The translations under genes were made by a program, and so were the position numbers. The notes beneath the pieces were generated by a model. It was not told the origin of the DNA, searched no databases, and was given only the letters and a program-made list of their open reading frames with translations. A DNA stretch of 31,074 nt from NORP23 sp050302475 (GTDB lineage Bacteria; Pseudomonadota; Alphaproteobacteria; Rhodobacterales; Rhodobacteraceae). The stretch spans positions 1 to 31,074 of the forward strand of contig JBNLBF010000024.1 in NCBI GenBank assembly GCA_050302475.1, given 5' to 3'. Positions 24,344-31,074 of the stretch are shown here, in pieces (the first letter of the stretch is position 1; each line of letters opens with the position of its first letter).

Positions 24344-25306
24344 TCACTCCTGTTTCAGCGGTCGGGATAGAAGGGTGGCCATGGCTTGCTCGATCGAGGT
24401 CTGACCGGACAGGACATCCGAAACGGCGCGGGTGATGGGCATATCGATCCCATATTCCGACGCAAGCTTACAGGCTGCCGTTGCCGTGGCGATACCTTCG
24501 ACGGTGACACCTTCGGATCGGCCGCCGCCACGCCCCAGTTGCAGCCCTTGCGCAAAATTACGCGATTGCTCGGAGGAGGCAGTCAGCACCAGATCCCCAA
24601 GCCCGGATAACCCGGCAAATGTTTCATCCATCCCGCCCATTGCCGTGCCCAGACGCCGCATTTCGGCAAATCCGCGTGTCAGCAACGCAGCACGCGCGCT
24701 TTCGCCCAAACGTGCACCTGTGACAATGCCCGCGGCAATCGCGATGACATTTTTCAGCGCACCACCAAGCTGTGCGCCGACAATATCAGTTGTCAGATAG
24801 AGGCGCACCTTTTCGGTGGACAAGCTCGACTGCAATGCCTCGCCGGCCTGAACATCTGTACATGCCAGCGTCAGCGCCGTCGGTTTCCCATGCGCGATTT
24901 CTGCGGCGAAACCCGGTCCGGTCAGTATGGCGATCTGATGGTTAGGAAGGTGGTCAGACGCAATTTCCGACTGCGTGTGAAAACTGTTCAGATCAATCCC
25001 TTTTGCACAGAGCAAAACCGGAACGTCGGGGATATGGCTGGCATGTTTGTCCAACAAGACACCGGTTTGTTGCGCCGGGACCGACAGCAGCACAATGTCT
25101 GCGTTGGCAATGTCGTCAATATCGCTTGTTGGGGTGATCCGGTCATCAATCTTTACACCCGGCAACAACGGATTCTCGCGCGTTCGGGCCAGAAGCTTGG
25201 TTTGGTGCGCGGAGCGCGACCAAAGCCAGACATCCTGCCCATTGGCTGCAAAGACACTTGCCAGTGCCGTGCCGAAGGCGCCGGAGCCAAGGATTGCGAG
25301 ACTCAT
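24344..25306 (-). CDS. gpsA: Glycerol-3-phosphate dehydrogenase [NAD(P)+]
   Basis: This 320-residue enzyme reduces dihydroxyacetone phosphate to sn-glycerol 3-phosphate for phospholipid synthesis. GSGAFGTALA (7-16) is the dinucleotide site, K102 lies in LLCAKGID, LTGPGFAAEIAHGKPTA (128-144) is a family hallmark, and the catalytic K185 lies in GGALKNVIAIAAGIVTG. SEGVTVEGI and the C-terminal region are normal. ATG 25306 overlaps the tsaD stop (ATGA). A frame starting upstream at 25462 merely reads through tsaD. Confidence 0.97.
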   Translation of the reverse strand: MSLAILGSGAFGTALASVFAANGQDVWLWSRSAHQTKLLARTRENPLLPGVKIDDRITPTSDIDDIANADIVLLSVPAQQTGVLLDKHASHIPDVPVLLCAKGIDLNSFHTQSEIASDHLPNHQIAILTGPGFAAEIAHGKPTALTLACTDVQAGEALQSSLSTEKVRLYLTTDIVGAQLGGALKNVIAIAAGIVTGARLGESARAALLTRGFAEMRRLGTAMGGMDETFAGLSGLGDLVLTASSEQSRNFAQGLQLGRGGGRSEGVTVEGIATATAACKLASEYGIDMPITRAVSDVLSGQTSIEQAMATLLSRPLKQE

Positions 25307-26409
25307 GCTTTTGCTCCCTTTTTGCCGGAGCCTAACATTGGTGAGGCCCTGCGATCCAGCGGCCAGCGCGGCCGGGGCGCAAAGTCGGTCAATTCGCCCA
25401 GAGGCCGCACCGCAAGCTGTTCGATCCCCGCCCAGGCAATCATGGCGGCATTGTCCGTACACAGGGAAAGCGGCGGCGCGATGAAATCAAACTTCCGATC
25501 CACAGCGACCTGTTCCAGTACCTGCCGGATCGCTTGATTGGCGGCGACGCCACCGGCCACGGCGAGCTGACGGGTGGGTGGGTCGAAGGTTTCGACAAAC
25601 TGGTCGAGGGCGCGTTTCGTTTTTTCGCCAAGCACATCGCTGATTGCCGCCTGAAACCCCGCGCAAAGATCAGCCCGATCTGCGCGGGTGATGCCACCCT
25701 TGGCCTCGATCAGTTTGTCGCGTTCGCGGCGAAGCGCAGTTTTCAGGCCGGAGAATGACATGTCACATCCCGGACGATCCAACAGCGGTCGGGGCAGGTC
25801 AAACCGATCAGGATTACCGGTAGCGGCTTCGATTTCGACAGCCGGACCGCCGGGATAGCCCAGCCCCAATAACCGCGCCGTTTTGTCGAATGCCTCCCCT
25901 GGGGCGTCATCAATGGTGCCACCCAGACGCTGGAACTCATCAGGACCCAACGCCGCGATGAACTGACAATGCCCGCCGGAGACCAGCAAAATCAGATAAG
26001 GAAACACCGTTTCGCTGATCAGGCGAGGTGTCAAAGCGTGACCCACCAAATGGTTCACGCCGATAACCGGCAGTCCAGTCGTCGCGCCCAGCCCTTTGGC
26101 ACTGAGCACACCGGAAATGACGCCACCGATCAGCCCCGGTCCCGCTGTCACCGCGATATGGTCAATATCGGCGAAAGTCAGCGAAGATGCTGCCAGCGCC
26201 TCTTCTACACAGAGGTCAAGCACCTCGGCATGGGCGCGTGCGGCAATCTCGGGAACGACGCCACCGAAGGCGCCATGCAGATCCGCCTGACCGGAAACAT
26301 TTGCAGATAGGATTTCGCCAACCGGTTGCCCTGGAACACCGCGAACAATTGCTGCAGCAGTATCGTCGCAACTGCTTTCGATTCCCAGAATGGTCAGGGG
26401 AGCGTTCAT
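25303..26409 (-). CDS. tsaD: tRNA N6-adenosine threonylcarbamoyltransferase TsaD
   Basis: This 368-residue protein completes t6A37 synthesis by transferring threonylcarbamoyl to tRNAs reading ANN codons, with TsaB and TsaE. ILGIESSCDDTAAAI (7-21), the metal ligands H120 and H124 (NHLVGHA), LVSGGHCQ, GEAFDKTARLLGLGYPGGP, AGGVAANQ and the third metal ligand D319 (LCTDNAAMIAWAG) are all present. The C-terminal tail is basic (GSGKKGAKA). The gene is divergent from hemC across 45 bases and heads tsaD-gpsA-EVE. That arrangement next to hemC is familiar in Rhodobacteraceae. Confidence 0.97.
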   Translation of the reverse strand: MNAPLTILGIESSCDDTAAAIVRGVPGQPVGEILSANVSGQADLHGAFGGVVPEIAARAHAEVLDLCVEEALAASSLTFADIDHIAVTAGPGLIGGVISGVLSAKGLGATTGLPVIGVNHLVGHALTPRLISETVFPYLILLVSGGHCQFIAALGPDEFQRLGGTIDDAPGEAFDKTARLLGLGYPGGPAVEIEAATGNPDRFDLPRPLLDRPGCDMSFSGLKTALRRERDKLIEAKGGITRADRADLCAGFQAAISDVLGEKTKRALDQFVETFDPPTRQLAVAGGVAANQAIRQVLEQVAVDRKFDFIAPPLSLCTDNAAMIAWAGIEQLAVRPLGELTDFAPRPRWPLDRRASPMLGSGKKGAKA

Positions 26410-26454
26410 CGCCTCAACAACTTATTGCGTGCCATATCGGCACGGGGTAACACC

Positions 26455-27399
26455 ATGTGTATGAGCAGGCAATACACCACCACCTCCCCACTGCGGATTG
26501 GCACCCGCGGCTCCCCTCTCGCGCTGGCACAGGCGGAGGAGGTTCGGGATCGTCTTATGACTGCACATGGGTTGCCGGATGAGGCGTTCGAAATCGTGGT
26601 CATTACGACTTCCGGCGATGCCATTCAGGATCGCCCCTTGTCCGAAGTGGGGGGCAAAGGCCTGTTTACCAAGGAAATCGAAGCCGCGCTTTTCGACAGC
26701 AGGATCGATGTGGCGGTGCATTCGACCAAAGATGTCGCCACAACCCTGCCCGAGGGATTGGAGATCGCCACCTATCTGCCCCGCGAAGATGTTCGCGACG
26801 CGTTTGTCAGCTTGAAATATCATTCTATCGACGAACTGCCCGAAGGCGCGATCGTCGGGACCTCCAGTATCAGACGACGGGCGCAGTTGCTGGCGCGCCG
26901 TCCTGATCTGAAAACGGTGGAATTCCGTGGCAATGTGCAAACCCGGTTGCGAAAACTGAACGACGGCGTGGCCGAAGCGACCTTCCTCGCCAGTGCGGGC
27001 CTAAATCGGTTGGGGATGGCGGACAAAGGTATTCCCATTCCGTCAGAAACTATGTTGTCCGCACCGGCGCAGGGCGCAATCGGCATTGAAACCCGCATAT
27101 CCGATTCCGGGATGAGCGAATTTCTCGCCCCTCTCCATGATCCCGAAACGGCGTTGGCCGTCGAAGCAGAAAGACAGTTTCTGCGCGAACTTGACGGCGA
27201 TTGCCGATCCCCGATTGCGGCGCTTGCCCGCATAGAAAACGGCACTGACCTTCACCTCTCTGGCGAAATCCTGCGGCTTGATGGCTCCGAAGTACATCAC
27301 GGAGAGTGGACGGGTCCGGTGAATGATTACGCCAATATTGCCATTCAGGCGGCGCGGGAACTGAAATCCAAAGCGTCAGAGGGGTTTTTTGGTGGGTAA
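26455..27399 (+). CDS. hemC: Porphobilinogen deaminase (hydroxymethylbilane synthase)
   Basis: This 314-residue enzyme polymerises four porphobilinogens to hydroxymethylbilane. RIGTRGSPLALAQA (14-27), the catalytic D85 in IDVAVHSTKDV, GTSSIRRRAQL, FRGNVQTRL and the dipyrromethane-cofactor cysteine C250 in GDCRSPIA are present. ATG 26455 has GGGG about 7 bases upstream; ATG 26461 is an alternative two codons in. The in-frame ATG at 26326 lies inside tsaD on the other strand and is rejected. hemD overlaps the end by eight bases. Confidence 0.97.
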   Translation: MCMSRQYTTTSPLRIGTRGSPLALAQAEEVRDRLMTAHGLPDEAFEIVVITTSGDAIQDRPLSEVGGKGLFTKEIEAALFDSRIDVAVHSTKDVATTLPEGLEIATYLPREDVRDAFVSLKYHSIDELPEGAIVGTSSIRRRAQLLARRPDLKTVEFRGNVQTRLRKLNDGVAEATFLASAGLNRLGMADKGIPIPSETMLSAPAQGAIGIETRISDSGMSEFLAPLHDPETALAVEAERQFLRELDGDCRSPIAALARIENGTDLHLSGEILRLDGSEVHHGEWTGPVNDYANIAIQAARELKSKASEGFFGG

Positions 27400-28117
27400 G
27401 ACGCTTTTACTTACTAGGCCCGAGGAGCAGGCAAAATCATTTGCCGGCTTGCTTCACTCCAATGTCTCCCGGGACATCAGTTGCCTCATTTCCCCGCTTC
27501 TGAAAATTGAACCAACGGACGCGGCGCCACGACTGAAAAATCATCAGGCGGTTTTGTTTTCCTCCGCCAACGGTGTGCGGGTTATGATCAATCATTTTGG
27601 CATTTTCCCGCGTATTCCGTGTTTCTGCGTCGGCGACAAGACCAGTGCTGTGGCGCGCGAGTTCGGCTGCAATGCCTATTCGGCGAAAGGCAATGCCGAC
27701 GATCTGATAAAGTTGATCGACACTGTCCTGACACCTGCCGACGGTCGCCTGCTTTATGTCCGCGGGCAGAAAACCATTGGTGATATCGGTCCGCGTTTGC
27801 AGGCATTGGGCTATGATGTCGAAGAAATCGTGGCCTATGATCAAATCCGGGAAACCATGACAACTGAAGCTGCGTCCGCAATGGAAGGGGGGAGAATTGA
27901 TCTGATCCCGCTCTTCTCGCCAATGACGGCCGAGTATCTGATGGACGAGGTTTCTCGGAATTCGCAATGGGCTACCGATCATGTCGACGTCATTTGCCTC
28001 AGCCCAAAGATTGCCAGAAACATTGAACAGTCGAGATTTCGGTCAGTCTCCAGCGTCGAAACCCCGACCAGTGCGGCGATGCTGTCGGGTATCAGTCGCT
28101 TAATTCGTCCGAACTGA
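27392..28117 (+). CDS. hemD: Uroporphyrinogen-III synthase
   Basis: This 241-residue protein, read from GTG 27392, has the two-lobed HemD fold. It opens with LLLTRPEEQAKSFA, then VLFSSANGVRVM, CFCVGDKTSAVAREFG, ADDLIKL, LLYVRGQKTIGDIGPRLQALGYDVEEIVAYDQ, FSPMTAEYL, and CLSPKIARN with a final PTSAAMLSGI. It cyclises hydroxymethylbilane to uroporphyrinogen III. GTG 27392 is seven bases after AGAGGGG; TTG 27389 is in frame but a less likely start. It overlaps hemC by eight bases, and the pair are surely translationally linked. HemD sequences diverge strongly, so operon position supports the call. Confidence 0.92.
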   Translation: MGKTLLLTRPEEQAKSFAGLLHSNVSRDISCLISPLLKIEPTDAAPRLKNHQAVLFSSANGVRVMINHFGIFPRIPCFCVGDKTSAVAREFGCNAYSAKGNADDLIKLIDTVLTPADGRLLYVRGQKTIGDIGPRLQALGYDVEEIVAYDQIRETMTTEAASAMEGGRIDLIPLFSPMTAEYLMDEVSRNSQWATDHVDVICLSPKIARNIEQSRFRSVSSVETPTSAAMLSGISRLIRPN

Positions 28118-28163
28118 CCTTGAGACTCTGCACCACGATGCCTAGACTATCTATGTCGACACA

Positions 28164-28175
28164 GCCGTTAACGGC
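28164..28175. promoter_or_regulatory. Perfect 12-base palindrome in front of the mitofilin gene
   Basis: GCCGTTAACGGC lies in the 72-base gap between hemD and the mitofilin gene, 14 bases before the ATG and just upstream of the AGGATCAGAGG ribosome site. It could be an operator or a small mRNA hairpin affecting translation of the downstream pair. No known regulator consensus is matched with certainty. Confidence 0.3.
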
Positions 28176-28189
28176 ACAAGGATCAGAGG

Positions 28190-29434
28190 ATGTCTGAAAG
28201 CGATACGGATCAGCAAGAAACCGACAGCGAAGAATTGCTGAACGAGATTGATCCTGAACAAGAAGACCATGACGATATTCACGAGGAAGATGGCGGCTTT
28301 GCGCGCCGGCTTCTGGCTGCATTGGGATTCATGGTAGCAGGCGCTGCCCTGATCCTTTGGTTGGGCCCTCGGGTCGCGCCGCACCTTCCGGCGGGGATGG
28401 CACCGGTTGCTGAATGGCTCGCCCCAGGTGGTATCCAAAGTCAGGAACAGATTGACGCCTTGCGCGAAGAAATCATGTCCACGTTGGAAAACCAGCCGGT
28501 GAATCTGACTACAACGCAAATTGAAAATATCGTGGCCGGGCGGATCGCCAATGTCGAAGGCCGTCTGGTCGCGCGGCTGAACGAACTGAACACGCAGTTT
28601 GTTGCCCATGACACCACGGATTTGGAAGCCCGCCTGACATCGCTGGAAACGAAAGTGGAGGGGCTGCGCGCCGAACTTCAGTCTCTGACAGAACAATTAT
28701 CCGTAATGACGGCAACGGGTGGCGAGATCTCGGCGGACACCGCCGAACAGGTTGCAATTTATGCCGCCGCGCTCGAAGGGCTGAAGGCCGAGGTCGAATC
28801 CCTTGCCGCTCAAAACGGGGCGCTTTCCAAGCGATTGGAAGACGTCACGATTGTTGCACAGCAAGAGGTTGAACAGGCGCAGGCCGAATTGTCCGAAGTT
28901 GCAGCCGAAGCGGAACGGCAACGGATCGCCACATTGGTGGAGGCGTCGTTTGACACAATCGCGGCGTCGCTGGAAAGCGGGTTGCCCTTTACATCATCGC
29001 TGGACCAGTTGGCCGCAAATGATGTCATGGTTCCCGACGCTTTGCGCGCGGCTGAAGGTGGTGTCCAGACGCTGGCGCAATTGCGAAATGCGTTCCCGGA
29101 CGCGGCCCATGCGGCGCTTCGTGCGTCGATCCTGTCAGGACAGGACGAAGGCGTTCTGGGATCGGTTTCGACATTTCTTCAGGCTCAGGTTGCCTCCCGC
29201 TCGCTAACCCCGCAAGAGGGGGACAGCGCGGATGCGATCCTGTCTCGGGCTGAAGCTGCCCTGAAAAACGATGACCTCGTGGGTGCCGTTGCCGAGATTG
29301 ACACGCTGCCCGCAATTTCCATGCCGTCCGAGGCGCGTGGCGCGATGGGGGATTGGCTGGCTGCCGCCAAAATCCGACTGTCCGCAACCGAAGCCTTCGA
29401 AACGCTCGTTTCCACGTACGAGGCACGCGAATGA
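28190..29434 (+). CDS. Alphaproteobacterial mitofilin (Mic60-like) inner-membrane protein
   Basis: This 414-residue protein has an acidic cytosolic N-terminus (1-36), one membrane helix (about 39-60, LLAALGFMVAGAALILWLG), a long coiled coil in the periplasm (about 88-245) and a C-terminal mitofilin-like region (about 285-410, TLAQLRNAFPDAAHAALRAS, DDLVGAVAEIDTLP). This domain order and the position inside a hem cluster match bacterial Mic60 (Orf52 of Rhodobacter), which shapes inner-membrane invaginations and binds outer-membrane partners. Overall sequence identity in this family is low, so the C-terminal signature and operon position are the main evidence. Its stop overlaps the hemY ATG (ATGA). 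Confidence 0.87.
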   Translation: MSESDTDQQETDSEELLNEIDPEQEDHDDIHEEDGGFARRLLAALGFMVAGAALILWLGPRVAPHLPAGMAPVAEWLAPGGIQSQEQIDALREEIMSTLENQPVNLTTTQIENIVAGRIANVEGRLVARLNELNTQFVAHDTTDLEARLTSLETKVEGLRAELQSLTEQLSVMTATGGEISADTAEQVAIYAAALEGLKAEVESLAAQNGALSKRLEDVTIVAQQEVEQAQAELSEVAAEAERQRIATLVEASFDTIAASLESGLPFTSSLDQLAANDVMVPDALRAAEGGVQTLAQLRNAFPDAAHAALRASILSGQDEGVLGSVSTFLQAQVASRSLTPQEGDSADAILSRAEAALKNDDLVGAVAEIDTLPAISMPSEARGAMGDWLAAAKIRLSATEAFETLVSTYEARE

Positions 29435-30897
29435 TCTGGTCAGTCATCAAGGCAGGGATATTTATTCTTCTGGCAATTGGACTGGCCTTTGGGCTGACCC
29501 ATATCTTGGAAACACCCGGATCCGTGCGGATCGCGTTCGGGGATCGCGAGTTCTTTTTCGAACCAATCGGATTTGTCGTGGCCATTCTGTTGCTGCTGCT
29601 GTCCTTCTGGCTGTTGCTGAAACTTGTCGGGTTCCTTGTGGCGCTCCTGCATTTTATCGTCGGCGACGAGACAGCCATCAGCCGCTATTTCAACCGCAAC
29701 CGCGAACGCCGGGGATATGACGCGCTGGCCGAAGGGATGATCGCCCTTGCTTCCGGCGAAGGGGCGACCGCGATTGCCAAGGCAACCAAAGCCGAGCGTC
29801 TGTTGAAACGCCCCGAACTGACGCGGCTTCTGAATGCACAGGCGGCGGAAATGTCAGGCAACCGCGAACAGGCGCTGAAATATTACAAGCAGTTGTTGCA
29901 GGATAACCGAACTCGATTTGTCGGCATTCGGGGCATCCTGAAGCAAAAGCTAGAAGAAGGCGACACGGACACGGCGCTGAAACTGGCCGAGAAAGCCTTT
30001 GCGTTGCGCCCGAAACATCACGGCAATCTCGACACGCTGTTTGCATTACAATCCGAGAAATCGGATTGGTCAGGTGCGCGTCAGACGCTGGGGGCTAAAC
30101 AACGTGCCCATGCCCTGCCCAAAGACGTGGTGCGCCGTCGTGACGCGATCCTGTCACTTGCCGAGGCACAAATGGCTATGAAAGCCGGCGATATCGAAGC
30201 CGCGCGTAACGCGGTGCTGCAGGCGAACGCCTTGGTTCCGACATTGATCCCGGCTGCGGCGCTTGCGGCGCAGGTTCAGGCTGAGGACGGGAACAAACGC
30301 GCGGCGACGAAAATCATCAAAACCGCTTGGCAGGACATGCCCCACCCGGACCTTGTGGCCGCTTTCGGGGCAATAGAACCGGATGAATCCCTGATCAACA
30401 GGCACAAAAGGTTCCAGCAGCTGATCAAGATTCATCCCGATCATATTGAAACCAAATTGCTGGAGGCGGAGCTGGCTCTGGCGGACGAAGACTTCCCCAC
30501 GGCACGCCGTGTCATCGGAACTCTGGCCGAAGATCACCCGACTACGCGGACCCTCGCCATCATGGCGGCAATCGAACAGGGGTCCGGTGCAGATGAAACG
30601 GTGGTCCGGGCATTTCTGGCCCGCGCGCTGACCGCCAGCCGGGGGGACCAATGGGTCTGTTCAAACTGCGGCCATGCCCACAGTGAATGGGTCCCGACCT
30701 GCACAAATTGCGGCGCCTTCGATACGCTGGAATGGAAAGAGCCGCCCGTCACCGACACCGACGCCCCGATGGAGGCCGTGATGCCTCTGATCGTTGGAAA
30801 GCCCCCGGCACCGGATGAACCGCCTGAGGTTCAGGAAGAAGCCACCAATCCAGTTGAAATCATAGATGCCGATCCGATCGAGGGTGACCAAACATAG
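29431..30897 (+). CDS. HemY-like TPR membrane protein with C-terminal zinc ribbon
   Basis: This 488-residue protein starts at ATG 29431. Two membrane helices (about 5-25 and 44-76) flank the HemY_N pattern SVRIAFGDREFFFEPIGF, followed by TPR-type helical repeats to about 395. A four-cysteine ribbon comes next (C410, C413, C424, C427 in WVCSNCGHAHSEW and TCTNCGAFD), then an acidic Pro/Glu-rich tail. The first part is HemY-like, the protein of unclear function coupled to the hem operon in Proteobacteria. The ribbon resembles the rubredoxin-like end of LapB/YciM. The arrangement suggests an inner-membrane scaffold with a metal-binding tail. It is the last gene of hemC-hemD-mic60-hemY. Confidence 0.88.
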   Translation: MIWSVIKAGIFILLAIGLAFGLTHILETPGSVRIAFGDREFFFEPIGFVVAILLLLLSFWLLLKLVGFLVALLHFIVGDETAISRYFNRNRERRGYDALAEGMIALASGEGATAIAKATKAERLLKRPELTRLLNAQAAEMSGNREQALKYYKQLLQDNRTRFVGIRGILKQKLEEGDTDTALKLAEKAFALRPKHHGNLDTLFALQSEKSDWSGARQTLGAKQRAHALPKDVVRRRDAILSLAEAQMAMKAGDIEAARNAVLQANALVPTLIPAAALAAQVQAEDGNKRAATKIIKTAWQDMPHPDLVAAFGAIEPDESLINRHKRFQQLIKIHPDHIETKLLEAELALADEDFPTARRVIGTLAEDHPTTRTLAIMAAIEQGSGADETVVRAFLARALTASRGDQWVCSNCGHAHSEWVPTCTNCGAFDTLEWKEPPVTDTDAPMEAVMPLIVGKPPAPDEPPEVQEEATNPVEIIDADPIEGDQT

Positions 30898-30938
30898 CGC
30901 TTGCACAGTGCCACGGCTTCTCATACATAGCACCCGGC

Positions 30939-31014
30939 GCCGCTGTAGCTCAGCTGGTAGAGCACGTCATTCGTAATGATGGGGTCGTAGGTTCAAGTCC
31001 TATCAGCGGCACCA
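30939..31014 (+). tRNA. tRNA-Thr (CGU)
   Basis: This is a 76-nt cloverleaf: acceptor GCCGCTG (30939-30945) with CAGCGGC (31004-31010), D arm AGCTCAGCTGGTAGAGC, anticodon CGT at 30972-30974 in loop TTCGTAA, T arm GTAGGTTCAAGTCCTAT, discriminator A and encoded CCA (31012-31014). Anticodon CGU reads ACG threonine codons. It lies 41 bases after the hemY stop; no intrinsic terminator separates them. The remaining 60 bases to the window end show nothing I can name. Confidence 0.96.
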
Positions 31015-31074
31015 GCCACTTTCATTCTCACGTCTTTGTTATCCGACGGGTTTTTCCTGATCTGTCCGGGATAT

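Noticed and set aside
25307..25462. N-terminal extension of GpsA
   Set aside because: It lies inside tsaD and precedes the natural Rossmann-fold start MSLAILGSGAFG.
29353..29430. N-terminal extension of the HemY-like protein
   Set aside because: It lies within the mitofilin gene in another frame; the ATGA overlap at 29431 gives the expected membrane-helix start.

Overview
The window looks like a chromosomal segment of an alphaproteobacterium, most likely a marine Rhodobacteraceae (Roseobacter-group) member. The evidence is the hemC-hemD-mitofilin-hemY cluster facing tsaD-gpsA, an active-site CnoX next to LON-domain and Trm112-like genes, an SMC protein with a compact hinge, a CtrA-type TTAA-N7-TTAA box and moderately high GC. 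This is inferred from gene content and protein motifs; no search was run. Coding density is high, with many 4-base ATGA/GTGA overlaps that suggest translational coupling.

Layout: (1) 1-3.7 kb holds the 3' part of an initiator tRNA, a FrcK/uridine-kinase-like P-loop kinase, a secreted modular family 9 glycoside hydrolase and a small unrecognised protein. (2) 3.7-6.4 kb holds the two activities that are fused in E. coli MnmC, here as divergent genes (an FAD oxidoreductase and mnmD), with a DMT permease coupled to mnmD. (3) 6.3-10.6 kb holds a soluble lytic transglycosylase, dapA-smpB and a secreted SH3-domain protein. (4) 10.6-17.8 kb is a long minus-strand block: HD phosphohydrolase, cnoX-LON-Trm112, then smc-rsmJ-HAD. 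(5) 17.9-21.9 kb holds an AT-richer GT8 glycosyltransferase, ahcY followed one base later by a secreted HExxH (DUF922-like) protein, and a beta-barrel protein behind the CtrA-like box. (6) 21.9-24.3 kb holds ppk2, a 413-base gene-free stretch with several tandem hairpins, a DUF1761 membrane protein, a decayed MFS transporter remnant and an EVE-domain protein. (7) 24.3-31 kb holds gpsA and tsaD on the minus strand, divergent from hemC-hemD-mic60-hemY, and a tRNA-Thr(CGU).

Most of the window is core metabolism: lysine/peptidoglycan precursor supply, the methyl cycle, tetrapyrrole synthesis, tRNA modification, chromosome segregation, redox chaperoning and phospholipid precursors. The less ordinary parts are the GH9 enzyme with an upstream T-N11-A type dyad, the divergent MnmC pair, the CtrA-like box on an envelope gene, the hairpin-rich gap, the MFS remnant, the zinc-ribbon tail on HemY, and the initiator tRNA lacking one of the three canonical G:C pairs. 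I found no CRISPR array, prophage, insertion sequence, toxin-antitoxin pair or recognisable defence island, and nothing I would call a new multi-gene system.
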